Notes: a model not told the origin generated them from the letters alone. 64,000 bases of DNA from Kumtagia sp963839725 (GCA_963839725.1 CAWIWT010000018.1:1-64000), one strand, 5' to 3'; counted from the stretch's first letter, positions 9,342 to 17,830 are shown. Numbers and translations: made by a program.

Positions 9342-9392
9342 TTGATTTTAAAATTTCAAGACCGTTGCATTCAACCACTCTGCCATCGCTCC
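9342..9392 (-). pseudogene. 5' half of a second tRNA-Ser gene
   Basis: Reading minus from 9392: GGAGCGA, ATGGCAGAGTGGTTGAATGC (D-arm), then ACGGTCTTGAAA, the 5' side of an anticodon stem and loop with anticodon TGA. After the loop the sequence becomes AT-rich (TTTTAAAATCAAGG) and no 3' anticodon stem, T-arm or acceptor strand follows. The D-arm differs from the intact tRNA-Ser 100 nt away, so it is not a simple tandem copy of that gene. It looks like a tRNA cut in the anticodon arm. Confidence 0.6.
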
Positions 9393-9803
9393 GTATCGAT
9401 CTGCGCTGCCAAGTGGCAAGCTGGCGCAGATTTGGCGCAGATATTTTCTGCGTCATTTAGCAATTTCCGCCTGTTAACTCGGAAATCAGACTATTTTCAA
9501 GGCCGCGCCCAACCGCGCGGCCATCGCGTTAAGGCATTCAGCCGCTTGGCCGCAAGTCAGCGCTTCGTTCGATACGCTGGCTTTATCGCCTCCAACTTCA
9601 ATACGTCAACGCGCGGAAGCAATATTCGAGGCTATCGGGACATTTCGCACGGGTGACAAAAGTTGACCTGACAGAGGCCGGACTGCGCGTTATGCCTGCC
9701 GCCTCAACGATTCACAAATTTGCAAGAATCGGATTGTGATTATGTATTGGAAGCACCGTGATTCGGCCAGTATTGCGGCCGGCGCACAAGGTGGGGAAGC
9801 TCG
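9393..9803. other. Intergenic, no gene seen
   Basis: About 410 nt between the tRNA remnant and a small lipoprotein gene. The part at 9412-9458 repeats GGCGCAGAT twice and can form a short hairpin (CGCAGA/TCTGCG), possibly a relic of the disrupted tRNA locus. Nothing codes convincingly. Confidence 0.35.
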
Positions 9804-10175
9804 GTGACGCTATCCTGCAAAAGACAAGTACGAATGAGCGTGGCGCTCTGCGCAATCGTGGTGTTGTCGGCCTGTACACGGACCTATGACGGAACGATCG
9901 TACCGGAATACTACGCTCAAATGATTTCGAGCGGACCAATTCCCGTTTATCAGTTCCGCAAGAGGGACACCCAACCACCAAACAGGCTGGTCAGGTTTCC
10001 GCCGCCTCCCGCGGCAGTTGAAGTCGCACAAGCCCCGAAGCCTCAGCAGGTCGCCTCCAAGCGTGTACGTTCACGCGTGCAGCCAGTTGCGAAGCAACCA
10101 GCGGCAACAGCGAAAAAAGTAACGTGCCGCAGGGACAGTTCGGATGGAGGGCGGATCCGCGTCATCTGCGACTGA
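9804..10175 (+). CDS. Small Pro-rich lipoprotein, unknown function
   Basis: A 123-residue protein with a basic N-terminus, a hydrophobic stretch (MSVALCAIVVL) and the lipobox LSAC, so probably exported and lipid-anchored. The mature part is rich in Pro, Ala, Gln and Lys and ends with VTCRRDSSDGGRIRVICD; the two Cys near the C-terminus could form a disulfide. The GTG at 9804 has a plausible GGTGGGGA ribosome-binding site; the ATG at 9834 is an alternative with a weak one. No known domain is visible. Single gene. Confidence 0.6.
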   Translation: MTLSCKRQVRMSVALCAIVVLSACTRTYDGTIVPEYYAQMISSGPIPVYQFRKRDTQPPNRLVRFPPPPAAVEVAQAPKPQQVASKRVRSRVQPVAKQPAATAKKVTCRRDSSDGGRIRVICD

Positions 10176-10293
10176 TTTTGCCTGCGATTGTCTGCCGCCT
10201 AAGGCGCTTGCTATGATGCATCGTCGCCTCCAAACGCAAAAGGCCGGACTTTGCTGGCCCTTTCCTTAGATTTTACCTGCAGAATAGCGGAAT

Positions 10294-10668
10294 TTAGTTC
10301 AACACCGGGCAGTAGCGCTCGCGTCCGAACGCGATCTTGATGCGTTCGCCATAACGGTCTCGGCCGCGCACGACAATCATATCCCGGCCTGCGGACACAA
10401 TCCGGGCACGCCAAACGCCCAGCCGTTCCGCTTTCGACAATGCGCGTTCCTCGTTACAGAAACAGCGTCCATAAAGCGCTCGTCCCAGAGGTCACCGCGG
10501 CGGCAGCGCTCATAACGCGGGTCGCACCGATAACCTTCATTCAAACGGACTTTTGGTCCTTCGCAGTTGATCTCAATTTCCAATTCCTGCGCGAGGGCCC
10601 GGCACAATCGGTGTCACGGTGGCAGCGGCGACCAGTGCAGTTAGTGCGAACGCGGCAAATTTCTTCAC
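10294..10668 (-). pseudogene. Small secreted Cys-rich protein, frame broken twice
   Basis: It starts at GTG 10668 with a good ribosome-binding site (GGAGG) and a signal peptide (MKKFAAFALTALVAAATV-like). The mature protein begins QELEIEINCEGPKVRLNEGYRCDPRYERCRRGD in a second frame, then returns to the first frame near 10480 as YGRCFCNEERALSKAERLGV and ends RYGERIKIAFGRERYCPVLN at 10294. Two compensating indels are needed, near 10600 and 10480. The overall 375-nt length stays a multiple of three. I do not recognise the family. It is either a recent pseudogene or has two sequence errors. Confidence 0.5.
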
Positions 10669-10884
10669 AAAGTCCTCCAGTCCTCCAGATGTGGAACTTG
10701 CAAACGCATAACCGCTCGTTTGTTTCAAAATTGCCAATTTCGTTGCTCTATTTCCGCAATGGCGGCGCCTCTGGCGCAACGAGCATCGACTCTTAGTTCA
10801 AAATAACCTCTCGAAAGTGTGAAAGCAGTATTGATTCCGGCAGATTTTTAGATAAATGCGTTGCAGATACTTCGGAGCAAGATC

Positions 10885-11367
10885 GTGGATAAAGAACAAG
10901 CATCAAAGTTGGAGCTGACAGTATCGATCGTTTCGGCCTATGTCTCCAAAAACAGCGTTCCAATGGCCAAGCTGGCCGAATTAGTTTCGAGCGTCCATGA
11001 ATCTCTCAACAGGTTGGAGGGCGCCCCGGTAGTGGAGGAAGAGCTTCTTGTGCCGGCGGTTCCGGTGAGGAAGTCCGTGACGCCGGACTACATCATTTCC
11101 CTGGAAGACGGCCGCAAGTTCAAGTCGCTAAAGCGCCACCTCAACAGCCAACATGGAATGACCCCCGATCAATATCGGGCGAAGTGGAACCTTCCGTCAG
11201 ACTATCCGATGGTCGCACCGAACTACGCGGCAACGCGCTCGGCCCTGGCAAAGACGATGGGTCTGGGCCGCAAGGCTGACGGCGAAGCTGTCGAGTTCGA
11301 CGGTAAAAAGGCCGGCTGGCCGCCGCGGTCGCCCGCGGAAGGTACCGGTCTGACATCACTCATTTGA
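10885..11367 (+). CDS. MucR/Ros-family transcriptional regulator
   Basis: The C-terminal half matches the MucR DNA-binding domain: VTPDYIISLEDGRKFKSLKRHLNSQHGMTPDQYRAKWNLPSDYPMVAPNYAATRSALAKTMGLGR, aligned in pieces with MucR. The usual first zinc-ligand Cys (in IICLEDG) is Ser here and the second position is Asp, while both His remain. Zinc-free members of this family with a stable fold are known from Mesorhizobium. I chose the GTG at 10885 since GGAG lies 7 nt upstream and the N-terminus then matches the family (DKEQASKLELTVSIVSAYV). It probably binds AT-rich sites and controls envelope or surface genes, as MucR does in rhizobia. Confidence 0.85.
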   Translation: MDKEQASKLELTVSIVSAYVSKNSVPMAKLAELVSSVHESLNRLEGAPVVEEELLVPAVPVRKSVTPDYIISLEDGRKFKSLKRHLNSQHGMTPDQYRAKWNLPSDYPMVAPNYAATRSALAKTMGLGRKADGEAVEFDGKKAGWPPRSPAEGTGLTSLI

Positions 11368-11521
11368 TCTATGCCATCACCCCCGGGAACCCGACTTTTT
11401 GGATGCCCGTGCTCGCGACGTCCGATGCTGCATGTCTGCGGCGGAGTCCCGCTTGACGTAATTGCGCGTCATCGATAGGCCGGACGCGGCGTCGAAGCGG
11501 TTCGAAAGGGCTCCCTATCTG

Positions 11522-12217
11522 ATGGAAATATTCACGGCAGCGGGCTTCTCCGCACTCTTGCAGGTAATCGCGATCGATCTCGTGCTTGCCGGAGATAATG
11601 CCATCGTCATCGGCATGGCTGCCGCCGGCCTGCCGTCCGACCAGCGCCGCAAGGCTATCCTTGTCGGCATCGGCGCAGCCACCGTTCTGCGCATCATTTT
11701 TGCGCTAGTCACCCAATGGCTGCTTGCCATCGGCCCGATGCTGCTGATTGCCGGTGGCCTCTTGCTCCTCTGGGTCTGTTGGAAGATGTGGCGCGAGCTC
11801 CGCGTTTCCCATCAGGAGGAACAGGACGCGACCGAAGCCCTATCGAACGTTGACTTCGACAAGGATGGATCGGTTGCCGGCAGGGGACCGCGCAAAACAT
11901 TCGCGCAGGCCGCCTGGCAGATCGTTATCGCTGACGTCTCAATGTCGCTGGACAATGTCCTTGCGGTCGCAGGCGCTGCGATGGAGCATCCGACTGTCCT
12001 GATTTTCGGCCTTGCTCTGTCTATTGCCCTCATGGGATTTGCCGCATCCTTCGTGGCCCGCCTTCTCCACGAATACCGCTGGATTGCGTATATCGGTCTC
12101 ATCATCATCCTGTACGTCGCGATCAATATGACACTGGAAGGCGCGATCGAGCAATTTCCGGAGCAGCTGAGCTTTCTGAACGGCTGGTTTGGAGCGCACG
12201 GCAGCCCAGCTCACTAA
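11522..12217 (+). CDS. TerC-family integral membrane protein
   Basis: About 231 residues with six or seven membrane segments. The two repeated acidic motifs of the family are seen: DLVLAGDNAIVIG near residue 18 and DVSMSLDNVLAVAGAA near residue 140, whose Asp/Asn residues lie in the membrane and are thought to bind metal ions. A charged loop (residues 100-125, HQEEQDATEALSNVDFDKDG) separates the halves. TerC relatives act in manganese export and in metal loading of exported proteins; the role here is inferred. Start at the ATG of MEIFTAAGF. Confidence 0.88.
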   Translation: MEIFTAAGFSALLQVIAIDLVLAGDNAIVIGMAAAGLPSDQRRKAILVGIGAATVLRIIFALVTQWLLAIGPMLLIAGGLLLLWVCWKMWRELRVSHQEEQDATEALSNVDFDKDGSVAGRGPRKTFAQAAWQIVIADVSMSLDNVLAVAGAAMEHPTVLIFGLALSIALMGFAASFVARLLHEYRWIAYIGLIIILYVAINMTLEGAIEQFPEQLSFLNGWFGAHGSPAH

Positions 12218-12356
12218 ATGCGTTGCCGCAATCTCGGTCGGGCAGGCGTCGATTTCGGCGCACCCCGGCTTGCGGCATTTCGCGCTGGTCGCATAGCGGT
12301 TACATTTCGCGCCGCGATGTGATAGGTGGCCGCCTTTCGATCTCACGGTAAGAAGA

Positions 12357-13673
12357 ATGTCCGCCGCACCCCGCGTCAGCTTTGTCAGCCTTGGCTGCCC
12401 GAAAGCCCTTGTCGATTCCGAACGCATCATTACGCGTTTGCGTGCCGAGGGTTATGAAATCTCGCGCAAGCATGACGGCGCCGACCTCGTCGTGGTCAAT
12501 ACGTGCGGCTTCCTGGATTCGGCTCGCGACGAGTCTCTGAACGCTATCGGTAGCGCGCTTTCGGAAAACGGGCGGGTGATCGTCACCGGCTGCCTCGGTG
12601 CTGAGCCCGAGGTCATCCGCGAGCGGCATCCGAACGTCCTCGCCATCACCGGCCCGCAGGCCTACGAAAGCGTAATGGCCGCTGTTCACGAGGCCTCGCC
12701 GCCGCAGCACGATCCGATGATCGACCTGCTGCCTCCACAAGGCATCAAGCTGACGCCGCGCCACTACGCCTATCTGAAAATCTCCGAGGGCTGCAACAAC
12801 CGCTGCACGTTCTGCATCATCCCAGCCCTGCGCGGCGATCTCGTCTCGCGCCCTGCTGCCGACGTGCTGCGCGAGGCCGAGCGGCTGGCCAAAGCCGGCG
12901 TGAAGGAAATCATGGTGATCTCGCAGGACACCAGCGCTTACGGCGTCGATATTAAGTACGAGTCCAGCCGTTACCAGGACCGCGAGGTTCGTGCGAAATT
13001 CTACGATCTCTCCAAGGAACTTGGCGAACTCGGCATGTGGGTGCGCATGCACTACGTCTACCCCTACCCTCATGTCGCCGATGTCACCCCGCTGATGGCC
13101 GAGGGCAAAATCCTTCCCTACCTCGACATTCCGTTCCAGCACGCCTCGCCCGCTGTGCTCAAGAATATGCGGCGGCCCGCGCATGGCGAAAAGACGCTTG
13201 AGCGTATCCGCGGTTGGCGTGAGGTTTGCCCGGATCTGGCCGTTCGCTCGACCTTCATCGTCGGCTTCCCTGGTGAGACCGACGAAGATTTTGACATGCT
13301 GCTCGACTGGCTCGACGAGGCGAAGATCGAGCGCGCCGGCTGTTTCAAGTATGAGCCGGTGAAGGGCGCTCGTTCCAACGACCTCGGACTCGCCGAAGTC
13401 CCGCAGGAGGTCAAGGAAAGCCGTTGGCACCGCTTCATGCAGCGACAGCAGAAAGTTTCGGCCGCGCAGTTGCAGAAGAAGGTCGGCAAACGTCTGCCCG
13501 TCATTATTGACGAGGCGAATGGCACCGCCGGCAAGGGCCGTACGAAATACGACGCGCCGGAAATCGATGGCAATGTCCATATCTCCTCTCGCCGCCCGCT
13601 GCGTGCCGGCGAGATCGTCACCGTGAAGATAGAGCGCGCCGACGCCTACGACCTCTACGGCGCCGCTGTCTAA
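12357..13673 (+). CDS. rimO: Ribosomal protein S12 methylthiotransferase RimO
   Basis: A 438-residue radical SAM methylthiotransferase that adds a methylthio group to the conserved Asp of ribosomal protein S12. The N-terminal UPF0004 domain has its three cluster Cys (SLGCPKA, NTCGFLD, GCLG). The radical SAM motif is CNNRCTFC (CxxxCxxC) near residue 148, followed by IPALRG. The C-terminal TRAM domain ends in VTVKIERADAYDLYG. RimO rather than MiaB is supported by the SEGCNNRCTFCIIP and FIVGFPGETDEDFDMLLDWL signatures. It stands alone, converging on the GST gene 14 nt away. Confidence 0.95.
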   Translation: MSAAPRVSFVSLGCPKALVDSERIITRLRAEGYEISRKHDGADLVVVNTCGFLDSARDESLNAIGSALSENGRVIVTGCLGAEPEVIRERHPNVLAITGPQAYESVMAAVHEASPPQHDPMIDLLPPQGIKLTPRHYAYLKISEGCNNRCTFCIIPALRGDLVSRPAADVLREAERLAKAGVKEIMVISQDTSAYGVDIKYESSRYQDREVRAKFYDLSKELGELGMWVRMHYVYPYPHVADVTPLMAEGKILPYLDIPFQHASPAVLKNMRRPAHGEKTLERIRGWREVCPDLAVRSTFIVGFPGETDEDFDMLLDWLDEAKIERAGCFKYEPVKGARSNDLGLAEVPQEVKESRWHRFMQRQQKVSAAQLQKKVGKRLPVIIDEANGTAGKGRTKYDAPEIDGNVHISSRRPLRAGEIVTVKIERADAYDLYGAAV

Positions 13674-13687
13674 AGCCTGTCGAAATC

Positions 13688-14323
13688 TTAACCGAACCTG
13701 CCTTTCCAAGCTGGAACCTGCTGCGCTAGCGCATAATCCTTCGCTTGCGCCCGCTTGTAGGCAGGCCGATCCTCGATGCGTTTCAGATAGTCGTGGAACA
13801 CGGTCCGCTCCGGCAGCGCCTTCATCATCACCATGGTGTAGTTGATTGCGGAGGCTAGCTGCGTGTCGGCTGCCGTGAAGCGGTCACCTGCGGCGAATTC
13901 GTTCTCGGTCAGCCGTCGCTCGACATAGGCGACCATGTCCTCGAGCAGGCCAAACGAGTAGTCGTTGCTCCTGTATTTCAGCCCATGTGCGTGCGCCGAA
14001 ATGCATGGGTCGAAGACCGCGTCGCAATAGACGGTGGCGGACAGGTACGAAGCGCGCATCGGGTCGCCAATCGGCGGCGCCAGGTTCGCTTCGGGAAAGG
14101 CATCCGCCAGATAGATCGTGATTGCCGCGCGCTCGGTAGCGACCGTGCCGTCGTGCATGATCGCCGGAACCTTTTTATTCGGCTGGATCAGGCGATAGTC
14201 CTCGGAGACGCCGCCGTCGGCGCGGATATCGATGTGGTTGAGCTCGTAGTCAGCACCGAGTTCTTCCAGCAGCCAGAGGACGCCTGAACCGCGCGACCAA
14301 GGGGCATGATAAAATTTCAACAT
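13688..14323 (-). CDS. Glutathione S-transferase family protein
   Basis: A 211-residue GST with an N-terminal thioredoxin-like domain (MLKFYHAPWSRGSGVLWLLEELG, with a Ser/Arg near the glutathione site), the cis-Pro region NKKVPAIM and the TERAAITIYLAD motif that holds the gamma-glutamyl part. The C-terminal helical domain includes FTAADTQLASAINY. I chose 14323 because GGGAG lies 8 nt upstream. Its substrate is not visible. Confidence 0.85.
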   Translation of the reverse strand: MLKFYHAPWSRGSGVLWLLEELGADYELNHIDIRADGGVSEDYRLIQPNKKVPAIMHDGTVATERAAITIYLADAFPEANLAPPIGDPMRASYLSATVYCDAVFDPCISAHAHGLKYRSNDYSFGLLEDMVAYVERRLTENEFAAGDRFTAADTQLASAINYTMVMMKALPERTVFHDYLKRIEDRPAYKRAQAKDYALAQQVPAWKGRFG

Positions 14324-14486
14324 CACCTGTTCTCCCTGCAAAACCATGCTTATGTCTCCTCAGTACCATCGTGCTCCTGACACCGGACCGTCAGGATAAG
14401 TCAGGAAAGCGTGAATGGTTTCGGCGATGCGCCACTTGCCGACGCACACTTCCGACTAAGGTTCGGACAGGCGCGGGAGCATCGTA

Positions 14487-14864
14487 TTGGGCAAGAGAGT
14501 TTTGGTTGTTGGCGGCGGCATCATCGGCGCATCGGTTGTCTGGCATCTGACAAGGGCAGGATGCGACGTGACGGTGTTGGATGCCGGTGATGGCGGTGGT
14601 TTGGCGACCAGCCAATCCTTTGCCTGGATCAACGCCAGTTGGGGCAATCCGGAGTTCTATTTCCATTTCCGCCGGCGCTCGATGGCTGGCTGGAAGCGAT
14701 TGAAGGCCGAGTTGCCGGAGATTCCGCTGACATGGTGCGGCGGATTGTTGTGGGATCTGCCACTCGCCCCGATCGTTGGGGAACTCGCTGCCAGAGAGAT
14801 CGTCTCCGGCGAAAGAGACCCAGACCTTGCGCCTTACGATCCACGCAGGGCGGCGCTCGCATAA
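14487..14864 (+). pseudogene. FAD-dependent amino-acid oxidase (DAO family) with internal deletion
   Basis: The N-terminus is a good FAD-binding motif (VLVVGGGIIGASVVWHLTRAG) followed by the DAO-type SFAWINASWGNPEFYFHF. At about 14755 the sequence jumps from CGGLLWDLP to what looks like the family's extreme C-terminus (GELAAREIVSGERDPDLAPYDPRR). The frame is kept, giving 125 residues instead of roughly 370, so the substrate domain is gone. Start TTG at 14487 with GGGAG upstream. Most likely a deletion allele without oxidase activity. Confidence 0.75.
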
Positions 14865-14875
14865 GCGGACGCGAA

Positions 14876-15652
14876 CTACTTGACGGTGATGGACCCCCGC
14901 GCCGCGCTCAGCAGCTTTTCCGCACCGAGCGCGACGTAGCGCTGTTCGTTGCCGACGGCCACGAACCGGTATCCCATTTCGACAAAGCGACCGACAAACG
15001 ACGGATCGACGGCGAAAATGCCGGCGAACTTGCCTGCCTTGCGGGCGCGGGCAGCAACCTGTTCGACGGTCTGCATCATATCCTCTAGCGTCGGGTTGAT
15101 CGTCGCGCCATCGGTCCAAGCAATCGAAAAGTCCGATGGCCCGAGGAAGATCGCGTCGATGCCTGGCGTGTCCAGAATTTCGTCCAGAACAGCCAACGCG
15201 GCGCGCGTCTCGACCATTGCAAAAGAGACGATGCGGCGGTTCATCTCCTTCAACCAGGTCACCTGATCCTTGCCCCCCAGGCGGTTAAAGGCGAAGGTCG
15301 GCCCCCAGGAACGACCGCCGACCGGCGGGTATTTCATGTGTTCGGCAAAGCGCCGGGCATCGTCAACGGAATTCACCATCGGCGCGATCACTGCTTCGGC
15401 GCCGAAATCCAGTGCGCGGCTAGCCATGTCCCACCGTCCAACCGGAATGCGCACCACCACATGCTTGTCCGCATGGCGCACCGCCGGCACGGAACGCAGC
15501 ACGCTGTCCTCGTGGTGGCCGCCGTGCTGCATGTCGAGCGTGATTGCGTCGAAACCCTGGCCGGCGACGATCTCTACCGTCAGCGGATCCGGCACGCCGG
15601 ACCATGCGGTTAAGATGACTTCATCCGCGGCCAGCCTATCGACAAGGTGCAT
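14876..15652 (-). CDS. HpcH/HpaI aldolase (class II pyruvate aldolase) family protein
   Basis: A 258-residue TIM-barrel aldolase/citrate-lyase-like protein that cleaves or forms 2-keto-3-deoxy acids using a metal. ITLDMQHGG, the metal-binding Glu in AMVETRAAL and the Asp in LGPSDFSIAW match the family, as does the Arg in VVRIPVGRW. The ATG at 15652 follows AGGAG by 7 nt. It stands alone, 12 nt from the convergent oxidase remnant, so the two may once have formed a catabolic locus. The substrate is unknown. Confidence 0.85.
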   Translation of the reverse strand: MHLVDRLAADEVILTAWSGVPDPLTVEIVAGQGFDAITLDMQHGGHHEDSVLRSVPAVRHADKHVVVRIPVGRWDMASRALDFGAEAVIAPMVNSVDDARRFAEHMKYPPVGGRSWGPTFAFNRLGGKDQVTWLKEMNRRIVSFAMVETRAALAVLDEILDTPGIDAIFLGPSDFSIAWTDGATINPTLEDMMQTVEQVAARARKAGKFAGIFAVDPSFVGRFVEMGYRFVAVGNEQRYVALGAEKLLSAARGSITVK

Positions 15653-15709
15653 GAACCTACTCCTGCGAGAAACGCGGCCACATTGACCCAGCCGCTGCGG
15701 GAAAGGCAA

Positions 15710-15736
15710 AGAAAAACCGCCCGTCAAGCGGGCGGT
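15710..15736 (-). terminator. Intrinsic terminator after the ATPase zeta-subunit gene
   Basis: On the minus strand ACCGCCCG/CGGGCGGT forms an 8-bp stem with a 5-nt loop (15716-15736) followed by TTTTTCTTT. It lies 28 nt past the zeta-subunit stop, and ahead of the aldolase gene on the same strand. Confidence 0.85.
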
Positions 15737-15763
15737 CGGATTGGTCCAGCGGATTGACTGTTC

Positions 15764-16084
15764 TCAGGCGTTTTTGATCTGCTCGATCGCCTGATGCATC
15801 AGTTCGTCCATCGTGCGACGGATCTGATGATCGGACTGGCCAACGCCGGCCGCGTCAAAATCCTTGCGGATTTTGCGGAACACATCGTGGTCGCCGGCTT
15901 CCTCGATATCGGAAACGATGACTTCCTTGGCATAGGCTTCCGCATCGGCGCCGGTTTTGCCAAGCTTTTCCGCCGCCCAAAGTCCCAACAGCTTGTTGCG
16001 GCGTGCCGTCGCCTTGAAGCGCAACTCCTCATCGAAGACGAACTTGCGCTCAAAACCTTCTTCGCGATCCTTCATACTCGTCAT
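15764..16084 (-). CDS. F1FO-ATPase inhibitor subunit zeta (DUF1476)
   Basis: A 106-residue helical protein matching the alphaproteobacterial zeta subunit, which inserts its N-terminus into F1 and blocks ATP hydrolysis. The conserved MKDREEGFERKFVFDEELRFKATARRNKLLGLWAAE is intact, followed by the four-helix part ending RRTMDELMHQAIEQI. Start at 16084 (MTSMKDREEG) with GGAGG 7 nt upstream. Divergent from purC, as in many Rhizobiales. Confidence 0.93.
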   Translation of the reverse strand: MTSMKDREEGFERKFVFDEELRFKATARRNKLLGLWAAEKLGKTGADAEAYAKEVIVSDIEEAGDHDVFRKIRKDFDAAGVGQSDHQIRRTMDELMHQAIEQIKNA

Positions 16085-16353
16085 AGACGTTCCTCCGGCT
16101 GGGAATTCGATTCTGCTCATCCCATATAAGCGGTCCAGATGCACAAACCAAAACGTCGCGCCGCGGTCAATATGAGCCGAGATGCTGCGCTGCGGCAAAT
16201 CGTTTCTGAAAGCCGTTGATTGCGGGCATTTGGCAATTGAGGAAAGACTGCGATTGCGATAGAGACGCCTTTGAAACCAATGACCTCGCACGCGTGCCGC
16301 GAGTCGGAGGGTACGGAAATGATCCGCCTTCCAGAAAATCCAGAGAACCGATC

Positions 16354-17145
16354 ATGAAAAATCGCCGCCGAATTTACGAAGGCAAGGCCAAGATCCTCTA
16401 TGAAGGCCCGGAGCCGGGTACGTTGATTCAGTTCTTCAAGGACGACGCAACTGCTTTCAACAAGAAGAAGCACGAGATCGTCGACGGCAAGGGCGTGATC
16501 AACAACCGCATTTCCGAGCACATCTTCAACCATCTCAACCGGATGGGTATTCCCACGCACTTCATCCGCCGCATCAACATGCGCGAGCAGTTGATCAAGG
16601 AAGTTGAGATCATTCCGCTTGAAGTGGTCGTGCGCAACATAGCCGCAGGCTCGTTGGCCAAGCGCCTCGGCATCGAGGAAGGCACCGTGCTGCCGCGCTC
16701 GATCATCGAGTTCTACTACAAGGCCGATGCGCTGGATGATCCGATGGTCTCGGAAGAGCATATCACCGCGTTCGGCTGGGCGAGCCCGCAGGAAATCGAC
16801 GACATCATGGCGCTCGCCATACGCGTCAACGACTTTCTCTCCGGCCTGTTCATGGGCATCGGCATCCAGCTCGTCGATTTCAAGATCGAGTGCGGCCGCC
16901 TGTTCGAGGGCGACATGATGCGCATTGTCGTCGCCGACGAGATTTCGCCGGACTCCTGCCGCCTCTGGGACGTCAACACCCAGGACAAGCTCGACAAGGA
17001 CCGTTTCCGCCGCGACATGGGCGGTCTGGTCGAGGCCTATCAGGAAGTGGCGCGCCGGCTTGGCATCATGAATGAGAACGAACCGCCGCGGCCCTCGGGC
17101 CCGATCCTCGTCGCCTCCAGCAACGGCAAGGGCAAACCGCACTAA
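16354..17145 (+). CDS. purC: SAICAR synthetase PurC
   Basis: A 263-residue phosphoribosylaminoimidazole-succinocarboxamide synthase: ATP-dependent joining of CAIR and aspartate in purine synthesis. YEGKAKILYEG starts the fold; EVVVRNIAAGSLAKRLG, FKIECGRLFEG and VVADEISPDSCRLWD are the family signatures. I chose the ATG at 16354 (MKNRRRIYEGKAK); the frame upstream is open but not conserved. First gene of purC-purS-purQ, with purL about 2.7 kb downstream. Confidence 0.96.
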   Translation: MKNRRRIYEGKAKILYEGPEPGTLIQFFKDDATAFNKKKHEIVDGKGVINNRISEHIFNHLNRMGIPTHFIRRINMREQLIKEVEIIPLEVVVRNIAAGSLAKRLGIEEGTVLPRSIIEFYYKADALDDPMVSEEHITAFGWASPQEIDDIMALAIRVNDFLSGLFMGIGIQLVDFKIECGRLFEGDMMRIVVADEISPDSCRLWDVNTQDKLDKDRFRRDMGGLVEAYQEVARRLGIMNENEPPRPSGPILVASSNGKGKPH

Positions 17146-17191
17146 GCGGCTTCCTTCCCTCAGAAAACCAAATGCCAGGGAACGAAAGCCC

Positions 17192-17434
17192 GTGATCAAG
17201 GCCCGCGTAACCGTCACCCTCAAAACCGGCGTGCTCGACCCGCAAGGCAAGGCAATCGAAGGCGCGTTGAGTACGCTCGGCTTTTCAGGCGTCGGCTCGG
17301 TGCGCCAGGGCAAGGTCTTCGACGTCGTGCTGGACAGCGCCGACAAGGCCAGGGCCGAGGCGGACCTGAAAGCCATGTGCGAGAAGCTCCTGGCAAATAC
17401 GGTGATTGAGAACTATACTGTCGCAATAAGCTAA
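17192..17434 (+). CDS. purS: Phosphoribosylformylglycinamidine synthase subunit PurS
   Basis: An 80-residue protein (KARVTVTLKTGVLDPQGKAIEGALSTLGF) that bridges PurQ and PurL in the three-part FGAM synthase. VLDPQGKAI and the C-terminal CEKLLANTVIENYTVAI are typical. It starts at GTG 17192, 46 nt after purC, so is probably cotranscribed with it. Confidence 0.95.
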   Translation: MIKARVTVTLKTGVLDPQGKAIEGALSTLGFSGVGSVRQGKVFDVVLDSADKARAEADLKAMCEKLLANTVIENYTVAIS

Positions 17435-17448
17435 GTGTGGGAACGGGG

Positions 17449-17703
17449 ATGGCAGAAGTTACCAACGATCTGATGTTCGAAGTACTAAAGAATATTCAGC
17501 ATGATGTTCGCCTTCTTCGCGACGGTCAGGGCGAAATTCGCCAGGAATTGAACGCGATCCGTGGCCACTTAATCTCTATGCAAGGCGACATTCACAACAT
17601 TTATGGAATACTTGGCCGCCATGATGAACGCCTCGATCGCATCGATCGCCGACTGGAACTGCGCGAACTGGCCGAGCCGCAACGGCCGTTTGAGCCGATG
17701 TGA
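17449..17703 (+). CDS. Small coiled-coil protein in the pur cluster, unknown function
   Basis: An 84-residue acidic/basic helical protein (MAEVTNDLMFEVLKNIQHDV...GILGRHDERLDRIDRRLELREL) with heptad-like leucines and isoleucines; probably a coiled coil. It starts 15 nt after purS with GGGA upstream and lies in the same direction between purS and purQ. I know of no purine role for it; its type is common as a stand-alone small protein in Rhizobiales. A GTG 12 nt upstream is an alternative start. Confidence 0.6.
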   Translation: MAEVTNDLMFEVLKNIQHDVRLLRDGQGEIRQELNAIRGHLISMQGDIHNIYGILGRHDERLDRIDRRLELRELAEPQRPFEPM

Positions 17704-17830
17704 GTGTTGCTCCAAATCGGTCTAGAGGCTATGGCGGCGCGTGACTTTGAGTTTCCGCTCCGAGACGGCGTCCGGGTGAACAACCACTGGCGTCGGAAAT
17801 TCTTTCGCGCATCGAACGAGAGGTTGAGGC

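Noticed and set aside
12300..13709. 469-codon open frame antisense to rimO
   Set aside because: It lies wholly opposite a well-conserved gene and has no recognisable domain; long antisense frames are expected in GC-rich coding sequence.
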